Assembly (NCBI GenBank): GCA_025062175.1
Contig: JANXAX010000030.1
Coordinates: 1 to 14,472, forward strand
Source of the DNA: Anaerolineae bacterium
GTDB taxonomy: Bacteria > Chloroflexota > Anaerolineae > 4572-78 > NAK82
Length of the DNA stretch: 14,472 bases
Reading direction: 5' to 3'
Below the pieces are notes generated by a model, which saw only the letters and a list, made by a program, of their open reading frames with translations, was not told the origin of the DNA and searched no databases. The position numbers and the translations under genes were made by a program. This document shows positions 1 to 7,025 of the stretch, in pieces (the stretch's first letter is position 1; the number at the start of each line of letters is the position of its first letter).

Positions 1-42
1 GCCAAATTCGCGAGGCACAATCTTAGGGACTGTCGCTTCCAT
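1..42 (-). CDS. Possible N-terminus of a divergent gene (partial, cut by window edge)
   Basis: On the minus strand an ATG at 42-40 opens a frame of 14 codons that runs off the left edge and reads MEATVPKIVPREFG. An AGAGG precedes the ATG with a spacing of only 3 bases, and codon use (GCG, CGC, GAA) resembles that of neighbouring genes. No family can be recognised from 14 residues. The alternative is that this stretch is the non-coding or 3' end of an upstream plus-strand gene: two of the plus frames hit stops at 24 and 50. This is weak support and is listed only because it borders the window. Confidence 0.25.
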   Translation of the reverse strand, partial: MEATVPKIVPREFG

Positions 43-77
43 ATGCCTCTAAGTTGGGGAGACCATTCATCGCGCCC

Positions 78-107
78 TTGCGCTGTCGTGGTCATCTCCG
101 ATATAAT
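78..107 (+). promoter_or_regulatory. Sigma-70-type promoter for phoU
   Basis: A perfect TATAAT lies at 102-107, with TTGCGC at 78-83 as a -35 (three of six matches) and an 18-base spacer. Transcription would start near 113-115. That rules against the frame-internal ATG at 43 as the phoU start and places ATG 115 at or next to the 5' end of the RNA. Confidence 0.6.
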
Positions 108-153
108 ATATCCTATGGCCCAGCAAATTACCCCAAGCCAAAGTGAGGCCACA

Positions 154-834
154 ATGCTCAGACAAACGTTTGAACGCGAGCTGCAGCGCCTGCAGGACGA
201 ATTGCTTGTCCTGGGCAGCATGGTGGAGCATGCTATCACCGACTCGGTTGACGCGTTGAAAAAGCGTGACTTGGAATGGTCTCGCCAGCTGGTTGCTGAT
301 GACCGCCTGATTAACGAGAAGCGCTTTCAGATCGAAGCAGACGTGTTGACCTTGATCGCCACGCAGCAACCTATCGCCGGCGACCTGCGCGTGCTGGCCT
401 CGACCCTTGAGATCGCAGGTGAGCTAGAACGTATAGGCGACTACGCCAAAGGCATCGCCAACATCAGCCTGATGATCGGCGGGGAGCCACTCATCAAGCC
501 TCTGATCGACATACCGCGCATGGCATCCAAAGCGCGCGAGATGCTCCATCGTGCCTTGGATGCCTTTGTGCGCCGGGATATCGAGGCGGCACGTGCGATA
601 CCCGCAGAAGACGACGAGGTGGACAACCTCTATAACCAGGTCTATCGTGAGCTGATCGCTTTGATTATGTCCAATCCCAAAAATATCGATCAAGCCAACC
701 ATCTGCTGTGGGCGGCGCACAACCTGGAACGCACGGCGGACCGGGTGACAAACATCTGCGAGCGCACCATCTTCACCGTCACCGGTCAGATGGTCGAAAT
801 CGGTCGGGAACATAGCGGTTATCGCCTTGGCTGA
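154..834 (+). CDS. phoU: PhoU family phosphate signalling regulator
   Basis: PhoU proteins are cytoplasmic negative regulators that link the PstSCAB phosphate transporter to the PhoR/PhoB-type two-component system. From ATG 154 the product has 226 residues, the normal PhoU length. It begins MLRQTFERELQRLQDE, which looks like a typical family N-terminus. Two three-helix-bundle repeats are visible, each with the family metal-binding signature: ELERIGDYA (about 90-98) and NLERTADRVTNICE (about 190-203). I prefer ATG 154 because GTGAGG precedes it by 6 bases and the family homology begins there. ATG 115 in the same frame (239 residues) would be leaderless given the TATAAT at 102-107. The frame is also open further upstream, but that part is not PhoU-like. 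No pst or phoR/phoB genes are in view, so this is a stand-alone copy here. Confidence 0.92.
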   Translation: MLRQTFERELQRLQDELLVLGSMVEHAITDSVDALKKRDLEWSRQLVADDRLINEKRFQIEADVLTLIATQQPIAGDLRVLASTLEIAGELERIGDYAKGIANISLMIGGEPLIKPLIDIPRMASKAREMLHRALDAFVRRDIEAARAIPAEDDEVDNLYNQVYRELIALIMSNPKNIDQANHLLWAAHNLERTADRVTNICERTIFTVTGQMVEIGREHSGYRLG

Positions 835-1000
835 ACGCAACGCAGGCAGATACCCCTAAAAGTTCAATGAGATCAGCTATCTGAGCCGTGACCATCCGGG
901 AGCGGTTGGCGCTACTCATAGGGGCGACCAGCTGGTCTTCCTGACGTGCGCGGCTCGGTTGAAGCTTTGTTTCGCTCCCGAATTGAAACATGCCTCCATG

Positions 1001-1048
1001 TACCAGCCAGATTGCCCGGTGGTCTTGCGGCTGGTATAATTTTCTTCT
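1001..1048 (+). terminator. Hairpin with U-rich tail overlapping the dcd promoter
   Basis: TACCAGCC (1001-1008) and GGCTGGTA (1029-1036) form a perfect 8-base inverted repeat. Inside it, AGATT (1009-1013) can pair with GGTCT (1021-1025, two G-U pairs) around a 7-base loop, leaving a 3-base bulge. The sequence just after is TAATTTTCTTCT, so the structure resembles an intrinsic terminator for read-through from phoU. The tail is not a pure U-run. The same bases contain the dcd -35 and -10, so the inverted repeat could instead be an operator. Confidence 0.45.
1012..1040 (+). promoter_or_regulatory. Sigma-70-type promoter for the dcd operon
   Basis: TTGCCC at 1012-1017 and a perfect TATAAT at 1035-1040 are separated by the ideal 17 bases, and a TG at 1032-1033 gives an extended -10. 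Transcription would start near 1047, leaving a leader of about 37 bases before ATG 1084. The promoter probably drives the seven-gene run to 7955. Confidence 0.65.
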
Positions 1049-1083
1049 ATCCCGTTTATCTTCTTGCAGGGAGTGCAGCAGCA

Positions 1084-1659
1084 ATGAGCATTAAGCCTGA
1101 CCACTGGATCGAGAAGATGGCCTTAGAATACAAGATGATCGAGCCCTTCGAGCCCAAGCAAATCAGCGCTGGGGTTGTGTCGTATGGCCTTTCCTCATAT
1201 GGATACGATATCCGCGTCGCGGACGAATTCAAGATATTCACCAATGTGTTCACCACCGTGGTGGATCCCAAGCATTTCGACGATCGTTCGTTTGTGGAGT
1301 TCAAAGGTGAGATCTGTACCATTCCACCCAATTCCTTCGCGCTGGCGCGCACGGTCGAGTATTTTCGCATTCCGCGTGACGTGTTGACCATCTGTGTGGG
1401 CAAGTCCACCTATGCACGGTGTGGCATCATTGTCAATGTCACCCCGTTCGAACCAGAGTGGGAAGGTTATGCCACACTTGAAATCTCAAACACGACCCCC
1501 TTGCCGGCACGCATTTATGCAAACGAGGGCATCGCCCAAGTGATCTTCTTCCAGGCGAGCGAGGTGTGCCGGGTATCATACGCGGACAAGAAGGGCCGCT
1601 ATCAGCGTCAGATGGGCATTACCCTGCCTCAGGTGACCCCAAGCGCCGATCGTGCATAG
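1084..1659 (+). CDS. dcd: dCTP deaminase
   Basis: The enzyme deaminates dCTP to dUTP in the cytoplasm, feeding dTMP synthesis. The 191-residue product matches the Pseudomonas-type Dcd almost end to end: SSYGYDIR near 37-44, PPNSFALARTVEYFRIPRDV at 81-100, GKSTYARCG at 106-114, VTPFEPEWEGYATLEISNTT at 119-138 and IYANEGIAQV at 144-153. E133 in the TLEIS segment corresponds to the catalytic glutamate of the family (E. coli E138), and S108 and R112 lie in the active-site KSTYARCG loop. ATG 1084 is chosen over the more upstream in-frame ATG at 946 because family homology starts at MSIKPDHWI, AGGGAG (1068-1073) sits 10 bases before it, and the promoter lies between the two. The stop codon abuts the RNase Z start, so the two are co-transcribed. 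No dUTPase gene is visible, and I expect a monofunctional deaminase rather than a bifunctional Dcd-Dut. Confidence 0.95.
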   Translation: MSIKPDHWIEKMALEYKMIEPFEPKQISAGVVSYGLSSYGYDIRVADEFKIFTNVFTTVVDPKHFDDRSFVEFKGEICTIPPNSFALARTVEYFRIPRDVLTICVGKSTYARCGIIVNVTPFEPEWEGYATLEISNTTPLPARIYANEGIAQVIFFQASEVCRVSYADKKGRYQRQMGITLPQVTPSADRA

Positions 1660-2577
1660 ATGTTCGAAATCGTCTTTCTCGGCACGTCTGCAAGCGCGCC
1701 CAGCGTTCACCGGGGACTTTCTGCTCAGGTGGTCCTATACAACGAACATCGCTTCTTGATCGACTGCGGTGAAGGCACCCAGCGCCAGGTGCTGAAAAGC
1801 GGGCTGGGCTTCAAGCGACTGGACAAGATTCTGATCACCCATGGCCATCTGGACCATATCCTGGGCCTAGGAGGCCTCATATCGACCTTCAGCCGCTGGG
1901 AGGCGATCGAACACGTGGAGATTTACGCAGGTCCTTGGGCGTTAGAACGCGTCAAAGACCTGCTCCTAGGTGTAGTGTTACGGGGTGAACGCACAACGCT
2001 GCGCATCGACTTCATCCCGCTCGAGCCAGGAATTCTAATGGAAGACAACAAGTTCCAACTGCGTGTGTTCCCTGTCTCGCACCGCGGCCCGGACTGCTAC
2101 GGCTTTTCTTTTGAGGAGAAACCACACCGCCCTTTCCTGGTTGATAAAGCCGAAGCGCTGGGTGTGCCCGCCGGGCCGGAACGCAGCCAGCTGGTGCGCG
2201 GTAACAGCATCACCCTCAAAGATGGGCGCATCGTCACACCGGACCAGGTGTTAGGTGAGCCCATTCCTGGGGCAAAGCTGGTCTTCGTGGGCGACGCCGG
2301 GCGCACGGATAATTTGGTGCATGAGGTGGAAGGCGCGGACTTGTTGGTGATCGAGGCGACCTATCTGGAAATTGAGGCCGACGTCGCGCGACAATTCGGC
2401 CACCTCACGGCAGCCCAAGCCGCGCGGCTCGCTGCGGAAGCAAACGTGCGCCAACTCTGCCTGACCCACATCTCGCGCCGCTATCACGCCGGCGCGGTGT
2501 TGGCGGAGGCGCAGGCTATCTTTCCCAACACCTGTGTTGCGAATGACTTCGACCACTTCAAAGTCAGCCGTCGCTGA
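1660..2577 (+). CDS. rnz: Ribonuclease Z (tRNA 3' processing endonuclease)
   Basis: RNase Z cuts the 3' trailer from tRNA precursors. The 305-residue product has the short-form (ElaC-type) length and layout. The start is FEIVFLGTSASAPS, followed by the zinc motif HGHLDH at 61-66, H141 in PVSHRGPDCYGF, and a substrate-arm-like insertion with KPHRPFLVDKAEALGVPAGP near 154-173. Next come D212 in VFVGDAG, H248 in FGHLTAAQAA and H270 in LTHISRRY. All expected zinc ligands are present. GDAG and GHLT are mild variants of the usual GDT and HST contexts. The ATG directly follows the dcd stop (TAGATG), with no obvious separate ribosome binding site, which points to translational coupling. Other metallo-beta-lactamase hydrolases are less likely because of the arm and the LTHxSxRY motif. 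Confidence 0.93.
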   Translation: MFEIVFLGTSASAPSVHRGLSAQVVLYNEHRFLIDCGEGTQRQVLKSGLGFKRLDKILITHGHLDHILGLGGLISTFSRWEAIEHVEIYAGPWALERVKDLLLGVVLRGERTTLRIDFIPLEPGILMEDNKFQLRVFPVSHRGPDCYGFSFEEKPHRPFLVDKAEALGVPAGPERSQLVRGNSITLKDGRIVTPDQVLGEPIPGAKLVFVGDAGRTDNLVHEVEGADLLVIEATYLEIEADVARQFGHLTAAQAARLAAEANVRQLCLTHISRRYHAGAVLAEAQAIFPNTCVANDFDHFKVSRR

Positions 2578-2613
2578 GCACCTTAGCAAGATCGTATGTG
2601 AGAGCGTTGTGGG

Positions 2614-3444
2614 GTGAAGATTCAGCTGATTGCCCTGGATTTAGATGGCACCCTGGTGGGACGCTCGCTGGTAATCCCGGAGCGCAACCGGAGGGCATTG
2701 CGCGCGGCAATGGCGCAAGGTTGTCGAGTGACCATCGCCACTGGGCGCTCGCTCGTGCCTACGGAACGCTTCGCACGCGAGCTGGAGCTGAACGCGCCAC
2801 TGATCCTGTACCAGGGTGCACTGATCCAGGACTACCGGGATGGCACGATCATTCATCGCCAGACGCTGCCATTGCCCCTGGCACGCGAAATCGCCGCCTT
2901 CGCCGCTGCGCGACAGTGGGCCACTCAAGTCCATGCTGACGACGGCACGGCGTTCACCGCCCACACCAACCCGCTCATCGCTCGCATGCAAGCCATCACC
3001 GGCGTGCCGGCTATACAGGTAGACGACTTGGTGACCTGGCTCAACCGGCCGCCACTCAAGTTCCTCTTCTTGGCAACACCGGAGGGCGCCCGCGAGCTGA
3101 TCCGGGAGCTGCGCGACCACTTCAGTGACCGCATCAATGTGGTGCGTTCGCATGATTTGATTGTGGAGGTAACCGCCCCGCATGTGTCCAAGGGGCATGC
3201 GCTGGCGGTTCTCGCAGCCCATTTGGGCATTCCACGTGCTGCGACACTGGCGATGGGCGATCACGACAACGATGCCGAGATGTTGACCTGGGCCGGTCTG
3301 GGCATCGCGAGGCCCAATGCCAGCGCAGCAGCCCGGGCTGCGGCGGACATGGTCGCACCATCGCAACCGTCGTCGTGCGACGGACACGACGCAGCGGTCG
3401 CCTGGGCGGTTGAGCGATTCGTCCTCGGCACAAGCGTAGGTTAG
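2614..3444 (+). CDS. Cof-type HAD-IIB family hydrolase
   Basis: This is a cytoplasmic haloacid-dehalogenase-fold phosphatase, probably acting on a sugar phosphate or similar small phosphate ester; the substrate cannot be read from sequence. All four HAD motifs are visible in the 276 residues: D9 and D11 in LDLDGTL (nucleophile and acid/base), T43 in TIATGRS, K193 in HVSKGHAL, and D216, N219 and D220 in GDHDND. The segment from about 80 to 185 between motifs II and III is the C2-type cap typical of Cof proteins. The start is GTG 2614: the ATG at 2596 runs straight into TGA, and homology begins at MKIQLIALDLDG. GAGAGCG lies a few bases upstream as a weak ribosome binding site. The gene is 36 bases after rnz and 2 bases before the glycosyltransferase gene. 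Its place beside glycan genes may hint at a sugar-phosphate role, which is inference. Confidence 0.88.
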   Translation: MKIQLIALDLDGTLVGRSLVIPERNRRALRAAMAQGCRVTIATGRSLVPTERFARELELNAPLILYQGALIQDYRDGTIIHRQTLPLPLAREIAAFAAARQWATQVHADDGTAFTAHTNPLIARMQAITGVPAIQVDDLVTWLNRPPLKFLFLATPEGARELIRELRDHFSDRINVVRSHDLIVEVTAPHVSKGHALAVLAAHLGIPRAATLAMGDHDNDAEMLTWAGLGIARPNASAAARAAADMVAPSQPSSCDGHDAAVAWAVERFVLGTSVG

Positions 3445-3446
3445 CG

Positions 3447-4619
3447 ATGCGCATCGGGATTGATGCCAGCCGCGCGGTGTGCCGCGAGCAGACCGGCACC
3501 GAACTCTACTCATACTACTTGATCCGTGCCCTGTTACATGTCCCGCGGGAACATCATCTCATCCTGTATACGCCCCGCACGCTACCCGCCGGTATGCTAC
3601 CCGAAACGAGTGGAGCTAGGGTGAGTATCTCGCCGACCACTCCTTCCTCCGGCAACATAACGAGATGGACAGTGCGCGTCATCCCTTTCCCACGGCTCTG
3701 GACTCATATCCGGCTCAATTGGGAACTACGCCGTCATCCCCCCGATTTGCTTTTCATCCCGGCGCACGTGATGCCGTTCGCGTGTCCGATCCCGACGGTG
3801 GTCACGGTTCACGACCTGGGCTACCTGTACTATCCGGAGACCCACCGCGCTTTTGACCGTTGGTACTTGCACTGGAGCACACGCCGCCATGCGCGCCTGG
3901 CGACCTACCTCATTGCCGACTCCGAGGCGACCCGGCAAGACCTGGCTCGACATTATGGCGCCGACCTGGCTCGCGTGCGGGTAATCTACCCTGGTTACGA
4001 CGAGACGCTGCAGCGCGTCGAAAATCCACAAGTCATCACAGCTGCCAAGGCGCGCTATCACATTTCAGGCGATTATTTGCTTTATCTCGGCACATTGCAG
4101 CCGCGCAAGAATCTAGCCCGGTTGATCGAGGCCTTCGCCCAGGCGGAGCTGTCGCAGAGCATCTCGGATCCTCGCGGGCTTCAGCTGGTCCTGGCCGGGA
4201 AGAAGGGATGGGATTATGATGCACTGGTGCACCGGGTCGAACGTATGGGACTACAGAACCGGGTCATCTTTCCCGGCTATATCGCACCCCAGGACAAAGC
4301 GGCGCTCCTCAGCGGTGCCAGAGCGCTGGTCTTCCCTTCCCTTTACGAAGGGTTTGGAATGCCCGTGTTGGAGGCGATGGTCTGCGGCGTCCCGGTGCTG
4401 ACCTCGCATGCTGCTGCGTTGCCTGAAGTAGTGGGTGACGCAGCGGTTTTGGTGAACCCTTTGGACGTCGACAGCATTGCCGCCGGGCTGCGGCAAATTA
4501 TCGAGCAACCCGAGCTATGCCGTGCACTGGTGGAGAGAGGCTATCGCCAAGCTCGGAAGTTCTCCTGGCAACATGCCGCGCGACAATTGTGGGAGGTGTT
4601 CGATTCTGTACGTGTCTGA
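3447..4619 (+). CDS. Family 4 (GT-B) glycosyltransferase
   Basis: The product is a retaining GT4 glycosyltransferase of 390 residues that likely adds a sugar from a nucleotide-sugar donor to a cell-surface glycan precursor. The N-terminal Rossmann domain starts MRIGIDASRAV and contains TVVTVHDLGYLYYPE (about 118-131; H122 is the conserved acceptor-side histidine) and ADSEATRQDL. The C-terminal domain has LYLGTLQPRKNL (212-223), LVLAGKKGW, VIFPGYI, and the donor-binding EX7E pair E301 and E309 in LYEGFGMPVLEAM. There is no signal peptide or membrane span, so it acts at the inner face of the membrane. It begins 2 bases after the HAD gene, and its last codons overlap the start of the WecG-type gene, which supports one operon. 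The exact sugar and acceptor are unknown. Confidence 0.92.
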   Translation: MRIGIDASRAVCREQTGTELYSYYLIRALLHVPREHHLILYTPRTLPAGMLPETSGARVSISPTTPSSGNITRWTVRVIPFPRLWTHIRLNWELRRHPPDLLFIPAHVMPFACPIPTVVTVHDLGYLYYPETHRAFDRWYLHWSTRRHARLATYLIADSEATRQDLARHYGADLARVRVIYPGYDETLQRVENPQVITAAKARYHISGDYLLYLGTLQPRKNLARLIEAFAQAELSQSISDPRGLQLVLAGKKGWDYDALVHRVERMGLQNRVIFPGYIAPQDKAALLSGARALVFPSLYEGFGMPVLEAMVCGVPVLTSHAAALPEVVGDAAVLVNPLDVDSIAAGLRQIIEQPELCRALVERGYRQARKFSWQHAARQLWEVFDSVRV

Positions 4620-5385
4620 TGTATCGTCCGTGTACATTTTGGGTGTACGGGTGGATCGCGTCACGTTTCAGCAGACGCTAGCGCTGATCGAGACATTCAT
4701 CGCCCAAGGCACACCACACCAAATCGTCACCGTCAACCCGGAGTTCGTGATGCTCGCCCAACGCAACCCCACATTTCGCCAGGTCATCAACCAGAGCGCG
4801 CTGGCATTGCCGGATGGGATCGGGGTGTGGTGGGCAAGCCGCTACTTGGGATGTCCGGTTCCGGAGCGCGTGCCGGGCGTGGACCTGGTGGTGCGCCTGG
4901 CTCAACTCTCGGCGCACAAGGGGTATCGGATGTATTTCCTCGGCGCGATGCCGGGTGTGGCCGCGCGTGCCGCGGCCGTGCTCCAGGCGCGCTTCCCCGG
5001 TGCTGTGGTCGCGGGCAGCTATTCTGGATCCCCCAGGCTCGAAGAAAATACGGCACTCGTCGAGCGCATCCGGGCAAAAGACCCCGATATCCTGTTTGTC
5101 GCCTTTGGCGCTCCGGCACAGGATTTGTGGATTGCGCGCAATCTCGAAACACTGAGTGTGCCGGTATGCATGGGGGTGGGTGGCTCTTTCGATTACATCG
5201 CCGGTGTGCGCCCCTTGGCGCCGCAGTGGATGCGCAATCTGGGACTGGAATGGCTATACCGACTGATCACCCAACCCTGGCGTTGGCGGCGCATGCTCGC
5301 CTTGCCCCTTTTCGTGTGGTATGTGTGCTGGAGCAGGTGGAACCGAAAGAACCACCGTCTCGTAAACCATTCGCTTCATCTATAA
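4612..5385 (+). CDS. WecG/TagA/CpsF family glycosyltransferase (GT26)
   Basis: Members transfer ManNAc, ManNAcA or glucose onto an undecaprenyl-diphosphate-linked sugar at the cytoplasmic membrane face, early in teichoic-acid, enterobacterial-antigen or capsule assembly. From GTG 4612 the product has 257 residues. It contains ILGVRVDRVTF (9-19), VTVNPEF (39-45; T40 in the conserved position), ALPDGIGV (65-72; D68 matches the proposed catalytic Asp of TagA), FVAFGAPAQDLWI (162-174), GVGGSFDYIAGVRPLAP (188-204) and LGLEWLYRL (210-218). The end is basic and hydrophobic with WRWRRMLALP, as in the membrane-docking appendage of the family. The start is uncertain. GTG 4612 overlaps the GT4 gene by 8 bases, with GGGAGG 15 bases upstream; CTG 4606 would be better spaced but is rarer, and GTG 4630 is also possible. 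TagA activity versus another donor sugar cannot be told apart here. Confidence 0.9.
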   Translation: MSDVSSVYILGVRVDRVTFQQTLALIETFIAQGTPHQIVTVNPEFVMLAQRNPTFRQVINQSALALPDGIGVWWASRYLGCPVPERVPGVDLVVRLAQLSAHKGYRMYFLGAMPGVAARAAAVLQARFPGAVVAGSYSGSPRLEENTALVERIRAKDPDILFVAFGAPAQDLWIARNLETLSVPVCMGVGGSFDYIAGVRPLAPQWMRNLGLEWLYRLITQPWRWRRMLALPLFVWYVCWSRWNRKNHRLVNHSLHL

Positions 5386-5389
5386 GAGT

Positions 5390-7018
5390 ATGTCGGAAGC
5401 GATACAGCCATTTGAACAATCGCCACGAGAGGAGACCAGCATCGCTGGGGCAGCCTCGCTGATCGCACTGGGGAACATCGCCAGCCGGGTGTTGGGGCTT
5501 TTCCGAGAGATGACAATCGCCTACCTCTTCGGTGCGAGTGGATTGGTCTCTGCCTTCGAAGTGGCCAGCCGGGTGCCACGCATGTTGTTCGACTTGCTCA
5601 TCGATGGACTGGTGAGCAGTGCGCTGGTGCCAGTCTTTTCGGAACTGGCAGAACGGGACCGCTCCGAGCTGTGGCGTGTCGCTGGCGTGATGCTCAGCCT
5701 TACCACTCTGCTGATGAGCACGATGTTGCTCGTGATGGAAATGGGTGCCTATCAGATCGCATGGCTGATGTCTGGCGGATTTGACGCGCAGCTGTTGCAA
5801 ACTACCGCACACCTGATGCGCCTGACTGCACCGGCGGTGGTTTTCCTCAGCCTCTCGGGCGTCACTACCGGTCTGCTATACGCGCTCAAGCGTTTTACCC
5901 TGCCTGCATTTGCGGTCGCCATTTTCAATGCTAGTCTCGTGCTGGTGGCGTTGCTATTGACCGGATGGTTGGGACTCGGTATCGAAAGCCTGGCAGTGGG
6001 GATGGTGGTTGGCTCGGCAGCGCAGGTCGCGTTACAGCTGCCAGGGCTGCGCGACGCCCGATTGCATCTCAACGTGAATCTGCGCCATCCGCTGTTACGC
6101 CGGATCGTGAGGCTGTATACTCCCATCGTCCTCGGCCTGGTGATCAGTCAGGTGGGCATTGTCATCGACCGCAATCTCGCCAGTCGCACTGGTGAACAGA
6201 GCATCGCCTGGATGCGCTATGCTACTACTGTCGTCCAGTTTCCGTTGGGCCTGGTGTCCGCCGCGATTGCGATGGCGATCTTGCCCACCCTAAGCCGGCT
6301 GGCAAATACGTCTCCTGTCCTTGAAGAAAAGGATCTGGGGACGCACACCGTGGCGTTTGCCGAGACGCTCACCCGCGGTATTCGAATGGTGTTGGTGCTG
6401 ATCCTGCCCGCGGTCGTGGGGTTGTTCGCCATCGCGGAACCGTTGATCATGCTGGTCTTCCAACACGGCGACTTCACCGCTTATGATACCCAGCAGACAG
6501 CCCTGGCGTTGCGCCTCTATCTGCTCGGCACCACCTTTGCGGCAATTGATCTACCACTGGTATTCGCTTTTTACGCCCGTCAAAATACCCTCACCCCAGC
6601 GCTGGTGGGCATGCTCGGCGTGGGCGTCTATTTAGTGGTTGCGTTGGCGCCATCCCTCTTTCGCGCGTTGCATATGACCGATCTGGTGCTGGCGAACTCG
6701 GCCCAGCTGACCGTCCATGCGATGGTGATGTTATGGTTGACCCACCGCGAAGTGCCCTTGAGAGGCTATGGTTTGGAACACACTCTCGTGAAGATAGTGC
6801 CGGCCGCCCTCGCGATGGGTGCTTTGACCTATTTTGTCCAGCTGCAGCTGCACGCTTATTTTCCGGGGGGGACTATCCTGGATGAGCTCTGCATTGTCGC
6901 GGGTGCTGTCATAGCGGGCTGTAGCGTCTATGGTGGCTTGTTGCTTCTCCTACGGGTGGAAGAAGCTTATACACTGCTCGCTCTGATGCGGCGCCCTTTC
7001 TTGGGTTGGATGCGGTGA
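5390..7018 (+). CDS. MurJ/MviN family lipid-linked glycan flippase homologue
   Basis: This 542-residue polytopic membrane protein belongs to the MOP superfamily; MurJ flips lipid II across the cytoplasmic membrane. Family landmarks include the first helix with NIASRVLGLFRE (29-40), PRMLFDLLIDGLVSSALVPVF (63-83), and WMRYATTVVQFPLG (274-287) followed by AILPTLSRL. The hydrophobic spans continue to the C-terminus, compatible with 13-14 helices. R33 and R39 match E. coli R18 and R24. By my by-eye alignment with E. coli MurJ recalled from memory, other functionally important cavity residues are replaced: D39 by S54, R52 by F67, D269 by T279, R270 by T280 and E273 by Q283. The gene starts 4 bases after the WecG-type gene and ends 7 bases before the next, so it is mid-operon. 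It may therefore flip a secondary glycan intermediate instead of lipid II. I leave the symbol blank for that reason. Confidence 0.88.
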   Translation: MSEAIQPFEQSPREETSIAGAASLIALGNIASRVLGLFREMTIAYLFGASGLVSAFEVASRVPRMLFDLLIDGLVSSALVPVFSELAERDRSELWRVAGVMLSLTTLLMSTMLLVMEMGAYQIAWLMSGGFDAQLLQTTAHLMRLTAPAVVFLSLSGVTTGLLYALKRFTLPAFAVAIFNASLVLVALLLTGWLGLGIESLAVGMVVGSAAQVALQLPGLRDARLHLNVNLRHPLLRRIVRLYTPIVLGLVISQVGIVIDRNLASRTGEQSIAWMRYATTVVQFPLGLVSAAIAMAILPTLSRLANTSPVLEEKDLGTHTVAFAETLTRGIRMVLVLILPAVVGLFAIAEPLIMLVFQHGDFTAYDTQQTALALRLYLLGTTFAAIDLPLVFAFYARQNTLTPALVGMLGVGVYLVVALAPSLFRALHMTDLVLANSAQLTVHAMVMLWLTHREVPLRGYGLEHTLVKIVPAALAMGALTYFVQLQLHAYFPGGTILDELCIVAGAVIAGCSVYGGLLLLLRVEEAYTLLALMRRPFLGWMR

Positions 7019-7025
7019 CGTAGAA

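Larger units (their letters stand above)
835..1083 (+). other. Non-coding gap between phoU and dcd
   Basis: This gap is 249 bases. The first 150 bases hold no gene I can support. A small inverted repeat, ACATG-CCTC-CATGT, lies at 988-1001. The last 80 bases hold the overlapping hairpin and dcd promoter listed separately, and an AGGGAG ribosome binding site at 1068-1073. Confidence 0.6.

Noticed and set aside
43..114. Extension of PhoU to the ATG at 43
   Set aside because: The added residues are not PhoU-like, and a TATAAT promoter lies inside the stretch, so the ATG at 43 would precede the transcript start.
946..1083. Extension of Dcd to the ATG at 946
   Set aside because: The 46 extra residues contain the dcd promoter and hairpin and have no family similarity, while ATG 1084 has a ribosome binding site and starts exactly where homology begins.
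2641..3513. 290-codon open frame on the minus strand opposite the HAD gene
   Set aside because: The plus-strand HAD gene has all four catalytic motifs. The antisense product is rich in Arg, His and Cys, as expected of a shadow frame.
4827..5462. 211-codon plus-strand frame inside the WecG-type gene reaching past its end
   Set aside because: It is Gly/Arg-rich and without motifs, overlaps two well-supported genes in other frames, and has no convincing start signal.
6865..6871. Run of seven G in the flippase gene as a possible slippage or programmed frameshift site
   Set aside because: The reading frame continues with normal membrane-protein sequence to the stop at 7018, and no alternative frame gives a meaningful product after the run.
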